The notes beneath the pieces were generated by a model that did not search any database, was not told where the DNA came from, and was given only the letters and a program-made list of their open reading frames with translations. The position numbers and the translations under genes were made by a program. Of a DNA stretch of 64,000 nt, positions 31,340 to 47,004 are shown in pieces. Every line of letters begins with the position of its first letter. Within the stretch, counting starts at the first letter, position 1. This DNA comes from Amoebidium appalachense (lineage: Eukaryota > Ichthyosporea), in the NCBI GenBank assembly GCA_963693365.1, contig CAVNZM010000017.1, positions 4,960,001-5,024,000 of the forward strand, given 5' to 3'.

Positions 31340-32319
31340 GTGCGTGCGTGCGTGCGTGCGTGCGTGTGCGTGTGTGTGTGTGTTTGATGTGTGTGGTGTG
31401 TTCATGAGACGCTTCCTAAGTGTTTAAGAGAGAGCGAGAGGAGGGGGGGGGGGGAGGAGGGAGAGAGAGAGGGAGAGGGGGGGGGGGAGAGAGAGAGAGG
31501 GAGAGAGAACGTGTGTGGGTGGGTGGGTGGGTGGAGGGAGGGAGGGAGAAAGAAAGAGAGAGAGTTAGAGTGTATGTGTGTGTGTGTTGGTGTGTCCAGA
31601 TGTCCCTGCGTTGTGTTATGATGTGATACGATACTCAACCTGTGTGCAATCTGTCCGTAGAGAAAGCTGTTCACCCTCACCAACCCCCCCTTCCCTCCCC
31701 TCTTTCTCCTCCCCCGCTCCTCTCTCTCAATTTTCCCCCGTCCGTCTCCCCTCTCTCCCCTCCCCCCCCCCCCCCCCCCCCCCCTCGCCCCCTCCTCTCT
31801 CTCTCTCCTAACCGTCACCACATTCACCGGTTTTCAATGCGCTAAGACAAAGACCACGGAACGTGTGTAACACAAACCCGCCCGTGATCTAACAATTACA
31901 TTGATTGAAAAAATACAGGATGAGGAGGAGCACACACAGGTTGATGTTGCTCTTGAGGGCTTGACTGATGTGATGAACTCCTATGTGAAAGCGTACTACC
32001 TGTCCGGCGACAACAAGGAAGCCGAGGTTACCAAGTTCAACTCCGAATACCTGCCAAAGCAGGTGAGCACACACACACACACCCACCACTTTTGCCCCCC
32101 CCCCCCCCCCCCTCCCCCCCCCCCCCCCCCCCCCCCTCTCCCCCTTTTCCCCTCAGTATCGGTCTGCCTGCTATGATGTGTTTTTCCCTCTCTCTCCAAA
32201 TCTCTCTCTTCGTTTATACTGCCGGCCCCCCTTTTCTCTTCCACCGAACCTTCTCATTCTATCTCACAGTCTATTCCCCCCCCCCCCCCCCCCCTTACCT
32301 TCTTCTCTCTCTGACGATT

Positions 32320-32354
<35 letters not shown>

Positions 32355-33076
32355 TTTTCCGACCCACCCATTCCCCACCTTACCATCAACCTCTTCTCCA
32401 AAAGTCTATTCTCTATCACGGACCCCTCCCTATCTCTCCCTCTCTCCGCCCCTCCACCCCTGTCCGAACCCCTTTCTACCCTGAACCCTAATCCCCTTCC
32501 TTTATTCCCTTTCAGGTCTCTCTCCCCAAGTTCCTATCCAATCTACACACACGCATATCATTCACCTGTGCATTCCCATTAGACTTTGCGTGCCTGTCCT
32601 CTCCTGTTTCCGCACATCCCCCCCCCCCCCCCCCCCCGGGTTTCCACTTCCTTCCTCCCTCTTTCTCACTTTGCACCCTCTTGTTTGGACTTCACTTCAT
32701 CCCGTGTGTCCACCCCTGCCCCCCCCCTCCCCCCCCCCCCCCCCCCCCGCCCACTCCAGCATGAATGTCAAATTTGTACTCCGGACTATGTAAAACACAT
32801 TCAAATGGCCCCACTCCAAACACCACCCACCCAAATCCATCATACCGATTCTCGTTGTTCTGGGGGCTGGCCTTTTGTTTGGGTGTATGCAAAATTACCC
32901 TTTGGCCCTTCTTCGCTTTTGTCTTCGTATCTACCCTTGCGTGTACTGCAGTTAGCATAACTCTTGTGTGTGTGTTTGCATTCTGCATTGTGTTGTCCGT
33001 CGTGAATGTGCACGTCGTACTTAGGAGTTTGTAAAACGTCCAATATACACCCCCCCCCCCCCCCCCCCCCCCCCCT

Positions 33077-33117
<41 letters not shown>

Positions 33118-33754
33118 ACGCACACAGTGACACAAACGGGCACATTCACACACACGTCTTCCATGCCCGTCTTTCTTCTCCGCTATTGCGTGACCAACTA
33201 TTTTTACTTTCTTACTGTGTTCTCGACTCGAAGCCACTGATCTCGCTTTCTCAAATACCGAGTTCCTATACCTCTAATACCACAATCGCAAGATTATTAG
33301 TTCCAATCCCCTTTAATCTTCTGTTTTTGTTCTAACACCCTTTATCCCATAAATCAGTTTAGCATCTATGAGCTCTAATACCCTTAATTCTCTAATTGGA
33401 AGACTGGTTATGATATATAAAATACCCTTATTATCACACACTTTGAAAATGAGATACGGGTTTTGCCGAATATTAATAACCTCAATATCTTACATGAAAT
33501 ACTGATATCTACTAATATTAACACCGGGTCTTATTTAGATTGCCGTCTATGAGAAGCTTGCAGCCGCCAACGGTGACAATGGGCACCTTGTGGGCTCCAC
33601 ACTCACCATTGCTGATATTCTCCTTTACAACCTCCTTACAAACCCGGGGTTTAAGGCACCCGTGGCAGAAAACCTTAATAAGGTTATTTCCACCGTCCAA
33701 TCGAACCCCAAGATCGCTGCGTATCAGGAGAGCGACCTGTGCATCAAGAGTTGA
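31016..33754 (+). CDS. Sigma-type glutathione S-transferase (3 exons, 200 aa)
   Basis: Exons 31016-31258, 31919-32062, 33539-33754; all junctions GT-AG and phase 0. The N-terminal thioredoxin-like domain starts [20 protein letters not shown], with the catalytic Tyr8 position and the GRAEPTR helix start of sigma/alpha/mu/pi GSTs. QLPAL gives the cis-Pro that binds glutathione, and [13 protein letters not shown] is the usual Q-S glutathione contact and helix. The all-helical C-terminal domain carries [17 protein letters not shown], the conserved N-capping box S/T-x-A-D. Likely cytosolic: glutathione conjugation or prostaglandin/hydroperoxide isomerase chemistry. Length is typical. Introns contain C-runs and CT-rich DNA; intron 2 carries copies of the C-tailed intronic repeat. 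A fragment of exon 3 is duplicated at 38793. Confidence 0.93.
32760..33072 (+). repeat. C-tailed intronic repeats within GST intron 2
   Basis: Two copies of the intron-associated repeat in sense orientation: a partial one at about 32760-32825 (AATTTGTACTCCGGACTATGTAA then C-rich) and a fuller one at 32970-33072 (GCATTGTGTTGTCCGTCGTG, then TGCACGTCGTACTTAGGAG, then a C-run). See the finding on this family. Confidence 0.65.
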
Positions 33755-34068
33755 ACGAGAATATATACGAATACACGTTTGAAAATACGATCTATGTATG
33801 CAATTACAGTGTGGATGTATAGTTGCATATGAATTTGTACTGTAATGTAGTTGTTGAATCAGTCTGTCTGGGGATATACTATGTGGGCAGAGCCAAGTGG
33901 GAGACGGTAGCCTCTGTGAGGTACGAAACGGGAAGTTGAAAATAAGATAGACTTCAATGACAAAAATGCAGAGCGAAAGAACACCTTTTACCTCGGAATA
34001 TTACCGTTTGTTTTGGTGGGTCAGTCAGCCATTGTGGTGTGGTAGGGTTGTGCCTGTGTGATGTTGAT

Positions 34069-34127
34069 GGATGTGGTGTGGAAACGGTGACAGTCTTAGA
34101 GGCTGTCACCGTTTCCACACCACATCC
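34069..34127. other. Perfect 25-bp hairpin (inverted repeat with 9-nt loop)
   Basis: The 25-bp arm starts GGATGTGGTGTGGAAACGG at 34069 and is followed, after a 9-nt spacer, by its exact reverse complement ending at 34127. The corresponding site in the next tandem unit (about 39290-39330) lacks it. It lies 315 bp downstream of the GST stop. Confidence 0.9.
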
Positions 34128-35082
34128 TAGTGCACGTGTTCAGGCTGTTGTGTGCCAGTGTATGTTCTTCAGGTTTTCATTTGCATACACACTGTCTCAC
34201 AAATTTACTCACCCAAACACAATGAGACACGCAACTTCAGTACTAAACGCATGTGCGGCGGCGCCAGCGTGCGATCGCAAAGGTGTGAACCGGGTTGTGG
34301 TGTGCTGGTAAATGACCGGTGGTGTTTGGCGTTTGATGTGTATGGGGTGCTGCTACCTTGTGCTACATATTGTAGTTGTCACTGAACCCTCAATTCTCAA
34401 GGGGCAGGACTCGAGTTGAATTATAAAGGCACGGCTGTGTGAACGTGCACGTACATATGTTGCGTAAATGCACCTAATATAATAATAGCTATTAAATACA
34501 TACCAACCCTTCCAATTGGGTTCTCTTGGGCACGGCTCTTTGAGCTTGTCAATTATCGCACAGTGACCAGAGCTCTATTTTGTGCTTATTATTAGAGCTC
34601 GAGGGTACAGTGAGGATGTGCCAGACTCCCAGTGCACATGTGGCGTGCTTTGATCCGTCGTCAGTGCTTCGAATTCGGTGTTTGGTGACTTTGACACATT
34701 ATATCTCCACGTACTTATGATGTATGACATTCCGATAATCAACAGCACAGCCCCTTCACTCCTCCCCCCCCCTCCCCCCTCCCCCCTCCCCGACCACTTT
34801 GGTACCGGTAGATCTGCGCACACTCACCGTGGATGCACGAGACGTCACACGGCACACACGTGCGAATGCATGATGACACGCACACAAAATATAACCGGTT
34901 TTACACTGCATGATACCTATCTTGCATCCAGGTTAACACATGCCATGATCATTTCTTCCGTAGCGCGGGTTTCATCGTGTACACATGGTTTTGCCCGGCG
35001 CATGGTTTCCGGAGCCGGCACTTTACAGAAGATTTGACCGGGACTCCCGGTTGGCCAAAGGAAACAAGATCCTGCTTTTCTA

Positions 35083-35125
35083 TTGGTTGTCGAGTTCCCA
35101 GGATGGGGCGTCGCGGGTTTATAAT
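35083..35125 (+). promoter_or_regulatory. Promoter of ten-cysteine secreted pseudogene (copy 1)
   Basis: CTATTGGTTGTCGA (inverted CCAAT) at about 35081-35094 and TTTATAAT at 35118-35125, 190 bp before the ATG. Same spacing as copies 2 and 3 but with a degraded TATA. Confidence 0.65.
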
Positions 35126-35307
35126 CCGGCCAGGGGCGGCTCAGTCCAACAATCAAACCTCCTCCACATCATCATTGAAAAAAGACAACCACTACCTACA
35201 CGCAACGATGCGAGCTCTAGGCAAACAAACTATAAGTGCCTAACCAACCTTTCACAACTCTTTTTATTATCCACATTTACCACTTCTCAAACCAAATTTA
35301 AATCAAA

Positions 35308-35851
35308 ATGGCCATCTCCAAGCTCAACATTATGTTCCCTGTCCTCTGTCTTTCAGGCCTTCTTCTCTCCGCCCTGCCTCACTTCTCCACGGCCGCCGCG
35401 GTGCCAGCAATTGCAACTTCAGACGCGCCCACAGACCTTACCACAGGCCCATCCGCCCAGGCGCCCGTCGCCCCGGAAGACGTCGGGGCCCATGATCCTG
35501 AGACAGGGCTCGATCGCGACAATGCAGAAACAAGGGCATGGTGGTCTGCATGACGTGCAAGTGGGACGACTGCAGCTGCGATATTCCCTCTAAATAACTA
35601 TGTCATGATTCCGCTGTGCGTCCAAACGATTGAGTGGCCGGCTCACCACTACTCTGAACACTGCTGGAACTGCGGCGGTGCAAACACGCCCGACGAGTAC
35701 TGCAAGGACGCAAACCCGGAGCAGCCGGGCTATGCTACGGTGCCGCACCGCTCGTTCTTCACTATGTATTCTTACGATGATGATAACTTACGTCGAGTGC
35801 AAGAGCAAGAAGAACAACGCTAATATTAACAACATCACGGTTGTCAACTAA
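35308..35851 (+). pseudogene. Frameshifted copy of ten-cysteine secreted protein (copy 1)
   Basis: Opens with an intact signal peptide and propeptide (MAISKLNIMFPVLCLSGLLL, then TDLTTGPSAQAPVAPED), but the frame breaks where copies 2 and 3 encode the first cysteine (CKDGG), giving an early stop. Further shifts occur after the DDCSC codons and near the YSYDDD codons. Reading across frames, nearly all later cysteine codons are still present, so loss is recent. The final TAA aligns with that of the intact copies. Confidence 0.85.
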
Positions 35852-36519
35852 TATGGCTCCCTATGTATACGTTTGGGATGGGGAAATCTGCTGGGATAGT
35901 TTGAGCCATGTGGCCCGAGGCTGATTGACTGTGGGCACTGGTGGCTGATATATCCCCGGCTCAGTACCGGAGGCATAGCCCGGAGGCATAGGGAAGGTGT
36001 TAACCCCATGGCCATATCGCGAGGCCGTGCCTTGCTGGGCAAACAAGATAAATAAAAAATATACGTTTGGGAGGCCTGCATGTGCAGCAGTTTCGGAATC
36101 TCTCCGTCTCCTTTTCGTTTCTTTCTTTTCTTTTCTTTCTTTTATTTTGGGGTCCCTTCTCTTTTCTTTTCTTTTCTTTTCTTTTCTTTTCTTTTCTTCT
36201 TCTTCTTCTTCTTTTTTTTTTTTTTTTTTTTTTTTGTTGTGTTTACAACATTATGAAAATTTAGTAGCAATGCGCCCCGTTGCAACCCTGGTCCTATCTA
36301 GCGTGATTTTACGTCATATGAGGGAAGACGGAGCTAAGCCTTACCCTCAACTCAAAGCATTGTAAGTTAAATATATATGAAGCAGAGCAATAATCGTTTT
36401 CAATTAGTTGTATATCAGTGTTCGGTGTAGGTTCGTGTATCCGGCACCCCCGGGGTGCAGAATGTTAACGTTGTCGTCCACATTGCAATACAGTAAACCA
36501 AAAAAAGGGAAGGGGGGAA

Positions 36520-36554
<35 letters not shown>

Positions 36555-37022
36555 TTGGGGGCTCGTACAGCTTTCTTCAAATGCTATGAAATGTACAAAA
36601 TAGGAGGGCTCGATCGTTCACATGTTAAAGCGTGTCTGTGTGTGTACAGGGGATGACTCATTAAGATATGGGTACCGTGAAAATAGGATCTAGTACTCCA
36701 GTGATCTCGCCTTTACGGGGTGCCAGTAGGGCTTGGTGTGTGTGTGTTGCATGGGGGGAGGGGAGAGGGGGAGAGGGGAGGGGGGGGGGAGGGGGGGGGG
36801 GGGGGGGGGGGGGGTTCTCATGAAAGACACGGGCCGGCCAATTGCAGTAGTATGTTAGGGCAATCACTTGGCCCTTAAAACACAATCACATGATCTTACA
36901 CAACACGAAAGCCTTTGGACACCAGTCGAACGAACGGTGTTTTTTGCAGCTGCAGCGGGCACATTGGCCGGCTTTTGCATACATGCACACCTGGTGTGTG
37001 CACGTAAGGCGTACTTGGCAAC

Positions 37023-37069
<47 letters not shown>

Positions 37070-37132
37070 GGGAGGGAGGGGGGGGGGGGGGGAGGGGGTC
37101 CGTCACGGTGCGTGTGCGCGCGCGTCTCTCTA

Positions 37133-37209
<77 letters not shown>

Positions 37210-37221
37210 CCCCCTCTCTCC

Positions 37222-37252
<31 letters not shown>

Positions 37253-37318
37253 GCACTCTCTCTCTGACAGACAAAACACACACACTCTCTCTCTCTCTCT
37301 GACAGACACACACACACA

Positions 37319-37409
<91 letters not shown>

Positions 37410-37550
37410 ACGGTGTGTGAGGGTGTGTGCATGCGCGTGTGCACGTGGGCACATAATTATGTGTATCTGAATGCTATATGTCTGTCATGATGTGTATTTA
37501 AGCTGCCGTGTACTGTATGTGTGTGTTGTGTGCGTGCGTGGATGTACTGA
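35852..37550. other. Intergenic flank of copy 1: CT/T tracts, G-runs, CT and GT arrays
   Basis: 36100-36235 is T/C-rich (CTTTT)n; 36520-36553 is a G-run; 36770-36814 is G-rich. 37038-37095 is a G-run and 37136-37168 a C-run, followed by (CT)n and (GT)n up to 37410. Homologous to 41230-42500 and 47580-49500 in the other units. No gene. Confidence 0.7.
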
Positions 37551-38069
37551 GGGCCCAACCACATCAGCTGAGTCAACTTGCTCCGAGCAGAATTATTCTG
37601 CAAAAGCAGAATTATTCCGTAACAAGAAGAATTATTCTGCTAAAAGCAGAGTTATTCAGAAAAAGCAGAGGTATTCTGCAAAAACAGAATCAATCTGCTA
37701 AAAACAGAACTATTCTGCAAAAGCAGAATCAATCTGCTAAAAGCAGAATCAATCTGCCAAAAGCAGAATGATTCTGCTAAAAGCAGAAAGTTGCGCTGAA
37801 AGCAGAATTATTCTGCTGTCGAAAGCAGATTAATTCTGCTTTTGGTGGAATAATTCTGCTAAAGGCAGAATAATTCTGCTGAAAGCAGAGTGATTCTGCT
37901 AAAGGCAGAGTGATTCTGCTTTTGCGGAATAATTCTGCTTTTCGGAATAATTCTGCTAAAAGCAGAGTGATTCTGCTTTTTCAGAATAATCCTGCTTTTT
38001 GCAGAATGATTCCGCTTTTGCAGAATAATTCTGCTTTTTGCAAGTTGACTCTGCCGATGTGGTTGGGCC
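37551..38069. mobile_element. MITE related to the one at 22412 (519 bp), built of palindromic repeats
   Basis: Starts GGGCCCAACCACATCAGCTG and ends with the inverse GCCGATGTGGTTGGGCC. The GGGCCCAACCACA terminus is the same as in the 22412 element. The interior is about 20 imperfect copies of a short palindrome (AAAGCAGAATTATTCTGCTT). Different interior, same ends: two members of one TIR family. The target duplication is not clean here. Confidence 0.75.
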
Positions 38070-38144
38070 TTGCATTGAAGCGCGCGCGCGCGTGTGTGTG
38101 TGTTTATGTGTGTGTGTGTGTGTGTGTGTGGGTGTTTGCGTGTG

Positions 38145-38189
<45 letters not shown>

Positions 38190-38792
38190 GGGGGACGTTC
38201 GAAGGTCCAATAGCTACTAAAAATCATCCTCAGTGGATGATACTAAGAGAGCCACCAATACCGCCATGTCACGGTGATTGCCAACATACCGACCAGGTTT
38301 AGTCATTGGTGGCCTCGTGGGTTCCTGAGTGGGTCCCCTGACTCCTGAGGCCCCCTATTCTGGGGGGAGAGGGGGGGGGGGGGGGGGGGGGGGGGGGGAG
38401 GGGTGTGCGTGTGTGTGTGTTTTTTTTTTTTGCGCGGGGGGGGGGGGGGGGGGGGGGAGGGGGAGGGGGGTGGAGGGCCCGGGGGTGCACGTGGGGGGGT
38501 TGCTCCTTTGATCCCCCCTCCCCCCTGGCCCCTACTCCTCCCCTTTACCCCCTTTCCTCCCTCCCCCCCCCCCCCCCCCCTTCCCCCCCACCTCCCGGGG
38601 AGCCCTCAGCCGCAGATACCTCAAAAAAAGGAAGACGGAACACATGGTAAGAATGGCCGCCGCTATGCAAAAGGTGCATTTTTGGAGGATTCTCGCTATC
38701 GGGCCTGCAATTCTTTCACCGGGCCTGAGGCTCCTTCCGTTCTCAATGACACTTCTAATCTACCTCCTTTAAGGACTCTCATATCCCTCTTT

Positions 38793-38960
38793 CTTGTGGG
38801 CTCCACCCTTACCATTGCCGACATTCTCCTCTACAACCTCCTTAAAAACCCTGGGTTTAAGGCCCCCGTCGCAGAAACCCATAAAAAGGCTATTTCCCCC
38901 GTCCAATCAAACCCCAAGATCACTGCATATCAGGAGAGCGACCTGTGCATCAAGAGTTGA
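38793..38960 (+). pseudogene. Fragment of GST exon 3
   Basis: Matches the last 55 codons of the GST gene ([17 protein letters not shown] to the CIKS stop) in frame with few changes, but lacks the upstream part of the exon, its acceptor and exons 1-2. It marks the start of the second tandem unit and shows that the duplication breakpoint fell within GST exon 3. A stray exon of an unseen transcript is possible but unlikely. Confidence 0.85.
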
Positions 38961-39494
38961 ACAAAACTATTCAAGAATTTACGTTTGAGAATACCGTATA
39001 TGCCAATAATTATTGCAGAGTAGAGTGGATGTATATATTTTTGTAGTTTCATTTGTACTGTAATTCAGTTTTATCAGTCTCTCTGGGGGTATATGCTATG
39101 ACGGGCAGAGCCAAGTAGGAGGCCTGGGAGGCGGTAGCCTCTGTGAGGTACGTACGAAACGGGAAGTTGAAAACTTTCAGTGAAACCTTAATAAATGAAA
39201 AAATGAAGAGGGGAAGAAAATCTTCTACCTCGATAATTTTTTTTGATGGGTCAGTCATGAGGCGGTGTGGTATGGTACAGGCGGGGCGTGCGTGTTGTTG
39301 ATCATGGCTGGTGTAACAGTTGAAACGATATACTATCGGATAGCCTAATAAGAGGCGAGTGTTGCTGCTGTGGCGCTGTACTACTAGTATTTCTCAAGAT
39401 TTTTTCAAAGCGTGCGTAATCACACTTGCACACACGTGCACACACGCACACTGACTCACAAATTACACAACCAAACACACACTAACACGTGCGG

Positions 39495-39495
<1 letters not shown>

Positions 39496-39552
<57 letters not shown>
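39496..39552 (+). repeat. Uninterrupted G57 homopolymer
   Basis: 57 consecutive G, among the longest pure homopolymers in the window. The other units carry no counterpart of this length at the same place. Confidence 0.9.
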
Positions 39553-39553
<1 letters not shown>

Positions 39554-40273
39554 CCGGAAACACACTGTGACATGTGCCCCATAAAGAAATATGCATGGAA
39601 ATGTTTAGTCTTGATACAGACGAGATAACTAGATGCACCTCTTTATGTAACATTATGTAATAATATGAATAGCTATGTAACTAATAATATCAAGTATTCT
39701 CCACTCCAACCCTTCCAAATGGGCTCCCTTGGGCACGACTATATTAATACTACCTATCTATGCTTGACCAGAGTAGATTTTTTTGCATAAATAGAGGGCA
39801 CAGTGGGGATGTACCAAACTCCCCGCATGGGGCGTGTTTTGAGCAGTTACTATGTGGTCCGTGTGCCGTATGCGGTGAATTTGGGCGTCTGCGCGCACTT
39901 GGCAGTCGTGTACACTCGCCCACGTGCACGATGCATGGTTCGAGTGAGACACAATAGGACACTACGGCACGCTGAGCGATGACGTGCGTGCGCACACACA
40001 ACGGGTTGTACACTGACAGTACAAGCTTGTTCCCGCTTTGATGCATGCATGCTATTATCCCATTTACCGGAAATCCCTTCTTTCGTAACGCGGGTTTCTT
40101 CGTGTGTTTTACAATCATGTGACACCAGCGGTCCAGCGAGGCACTGAGCGCAGCCCCGGCGCAGGGTTTCCGGACTTTTGCCGGGGCCGCCCGGCAAAAG
40201 ATTCGAAACTCCGAGAGCGCTGCCGGACGTCCCCGGGACTCCCGGTTGGCCAAATGAAACAAGATCGTGCTTT

Positions 40274-40320
40274 CCTATTGGTTGTCGATCTCCCGAAACT
40301 CGGCCTCGTGGGTATATAAA
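40274..40320 (+). promoter_or_regulatory. Promoter of ten-cysteine secreted protein copy 2
   Basis: Inverted CCAAT (CTATTGGTTG) at about 40275-40284 and TATATAAA at 40313-40320, about 190 bp upstream of the coding start. Surrounding sequence (ACTCCCGGTTGGCCAAATGA upstream, TTTGAATCAGTCCACAATC downstream) is shared with copy 3. Confidence 0.75.
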
Positions 40321-40512
40321 GAGGCCAGGGATGGCTGTTTGAATCAGTCCACAATCAAACCTGTCGCCTTCACATAAAGAAGACAACCACTACATACACG
40401 CAACTGCGAGCTCGGTAAACACATTTTAGTGCCTAACCAACCTTTCACAACTTCTTTTATTATTTACATCCTCTATAATCAAACACCAAGTTAAAATGGC
40501 CTTCTCCAAGCT

Positions 40513-41046
40513 ATGACATTTTCCCCTGTCCTCTGTCTTGCCGGCGTTCTTCTCTCCACCTTGCCTCACTTCTCCACGGCCGCCGCGGTGCCTGCAACTG
40601 CAACTTCAACTTTAGACGCGCACACAGACCTTACCACAAATCCATCCGCCCAGGCACCCGTCGCCCCGGAAGACGAAATGGTCCATGATCCTCGAGACGG
40701 GGCTCGACCGGTACCACGTTGCAAAGACGGCGGCATGGTGGTCTGCATGACGTGCAAGTGGGACGACTGCAGCTGCAATATCGCTCTAAATAACTATGTC
40801 ATGATTCCACTGTGCGACCAAACGATTGAGTGGCCGGCTCACCACTACTCTCAGCACTGCTGGAACTGCGGCGGTGTAAACCAGCCCAACGAGTACTGCA
40901 AGATCGCAAGCCCGGAGGAGCCGGGCTATGCTACGGTGCCGCACCGCTCGTTCTTCACTATGTATTCTTACACGGATGATAACTTTTATGTCGAGTGCAA
41001 GAGCAAGAAGGGCAACAACAACAACAACGTCACGGTTGTCAACTAA
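40513..41046 (+). CDS. Secreted ten-cysteine protein, copy 2 (177 aa)
   Basis: The ancestral ATG (40496, as used by copy 3) is followed by an indel and a stop after MAFSKL. Translation can restart at ATG 40513, still giving a good signal peptide (MTFSPVLCLAGVLLSTLPHF). Next comes a conserved propeptide-like stretch (TDLTTNPSAQAPVAPED), then ten cysteines: CKDGG, VVC, TC, DDCSC, PLC, HCWNCGG, EYC and VEC. The tail is Asn-rich with an N-glycosylation sequon (NVT). I do not recognise the fold; all-even cysteines suggest five disulphides in a secreted protein. The promoter is intact. No introns. Confidence 0.8.
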   Translation: MTFSPVLCLAGVLLSTLPHFSTAAAVPATATSTLDAHTDLTTNPSAQAPVAPEDEMVHDPRDGARPVPRCKDGGMVVCMTCKWDDCSCNIALNNYVMIPLCDQTIEWPAHHYSQHCWNCGGVNQPNEYCKIASPEEPGYATVPHRSFFTMYSYTDDNFYVECKSKKGNNNNNVTVVN

Positions 41047-44939
<3,893 letters not shown>

Positions 44940-44940
<1 letters not shown>

Positions 44941-45125
44941 TTTTTTTTAACCCCGTTTTGTTCCCGGAGGTACCCCTAGGGGCCCTCGGGAACTACCGTC
45001 TTCCACCCAGCACCGACAATACTCTAGCTAGGGTGCTACGATGCTAGTAGCTAAAACTAACACACCCATAACAATCCTAACTATATGTACACACTTTGCC
45101 CAGGGTATCAACCCCAGTCACGCCG
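44940..45125 (+). repeat. Dispersed CCGTCTTCCACCC repeat, copy 4
   Basis: A T-run (44932-44948) then CCCCGTTTTGTTCCCGGAGG, CCCTAGGGG, GGAACTACCGTCTTCCACCC, AGCACCGAC, CTAGCTAGGGTGCTACG, ending TACACACTTTGCCCAGGGTA. Confidence 0.78.
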
Positions 45126-46778
45126 GTGGGTAACACATCATGCCTGACATGTTTGTTATACATAGGCATCATGGCACACACATATACAGCCACAATTAAT
45201 TGTGTGCAAATTATTTGCATGCACACAAACAGGGCCTGGCACCAGTGCGACGTCACGCAAATGTGTCCACAAGCATGTGCTAATATAAGGGCTAATTTAC
45301 TTCCCCTCATGCACTCGTTTGCAACGGCACATCATTGACCTTGAGATCTGTGCACGGTGGGAAGTGGTGCCCGGCGTGTTTTTGTGTCACAGTGAGCTAC
45401 GTATGCATGAGTGGCTGCAAATGCGTGTGGACATATGCTTGTGGGTGTGATGTGTGTGTGTCCATGGAAAATACATGTACAAAACAGCACAGTAACAACA
45501 CCTCTCTATCTAGTTGTAAAATTTTCCATCCGAGGCCCCCCCTTCCCATCCTCACCTAAAACGAGGTAACCGACTACACCCGCAAGCCTCAAAACAGTAA
45601 GCATATATTAAAAAGCGCAATGCCATGTTAAACATGATAGCACGAATCAACTCTGTGAAGAATACTTCACATATGTTTTTGAAGAGGCACGGCTTCCCCC
45701 CCCCCCCCCCCCTCCCCCCCCCCACCCTCCCCCCCCCCCCCCCCCCCCCCCCGGCCCTGCTTTTCAGCCTTCCAAGGATATCAAAACCCGCAAAGATATG
45801 ATGTTCGGTATTCATTACATCTTGCGGCTTTGTCGACCTAGATACAATAGTTATTTTTTTTTGGAAAAAACTTAGCTGCAACCCTATTCTCCGGGCTCTA
45901 GATATCATCCTTTAACACTCTAGATCTAGCTAGATGTAACAGTTGCTTGAGATAGAACATAAGAATCTTGAAGTGCGAATTCTCAACAGATGCAGAAATC
46001 AGCACACCAATATCTTGTTACCCCTAAAGTCGGTGTGCACAAGAAAACCACTCAAGCCCTAACCATGTTTCTTCTACAACGTGATTCTACATAGAAAGTA
46101 ATCAAGACTACGCTACGCATCTAATAATCACGAAGCGGGACGATACGTGGCGCTCAAAAACCTCGGTAAGAATTAGAAAAAAGAAGGCTAGGCACGCCAA
46201 AAGTCTTTCTCTCTCCGCATATATGAAAAGTGACCGGAAGCAGCAGCGTCTCATGGCTGAGCCTGGGGCAAAAATAAATAAATAAATAAATAAATAATGT
46301 AAAATAAAATAAATAAACAAATAAATTGTTAGACTTGTGAGATTCGCAACAGAGCAGGGGAAAAACCAAAATTATTCCCCCCTCCCCCCCCCCCCCCCCC
46401 CCCCTAGGGAGGAGGGGGGGGGGGGGGGGGGGGGGGGTGAAATAAGCAAGACACACAGAGGGTTCCTACGATCAAGGATAAGTGCATTGGCCTGCGAGTG
46501 TCCGTATATACGTGTGCCATCAACAAGTGGACACTCTTGGCGTGGTGTACGTGTAGGCGTGTCACGGTTGAGAGCAAAGGTGTGTTGGGTAAAGAGAGCT
46601 ATCGAATAAAGAGGAATGGGACGCAGGGGGACTCGCGGCATGCAGCTGCGTGGTGTGGACCGTGTGGCGCACTGGGAAATTTGAAAATCCGAAAGCCCGG
46701 AGCGACTGTGGCCTGTGGGACAGTCCGGGACTCCCGGTTGGCCGCCGTTGGCCAAATGAAACAAGATCCTACTTTATG

Positions 46779-46822
46779 ATTGGCTATCGATTGCCTGAGA
46801 TGCGGCCTCGCGGGTATATAAA
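46779..46822 (+). promoter_or_regulatory. Promoter of ten-cysteine secreted protein copy 3
   Basis: Inverted CCAAT (TGATTGGCTA) near 46778-46787 and TATATAAA at 46815-46822, 190 bp before the ATG. Conserved with copy 2. Confidence 0.75.
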
Positions 46823-47004
46823 CAGGCCAGGGGTAGGCTGTTTGAATCAGTCCACAATCTATAGATGTAATCAAACTTGCCGCTTTTACACAAAGAAGAC
46901 AACCACTACACGCAACTGCGAGCTCTCGTCAAAAACATCTAGGTGCCCACCCGATCCTTCACAACTCTTTTATTCACATCTACCACTTCCTAAAACCTGC
47001 GAAA

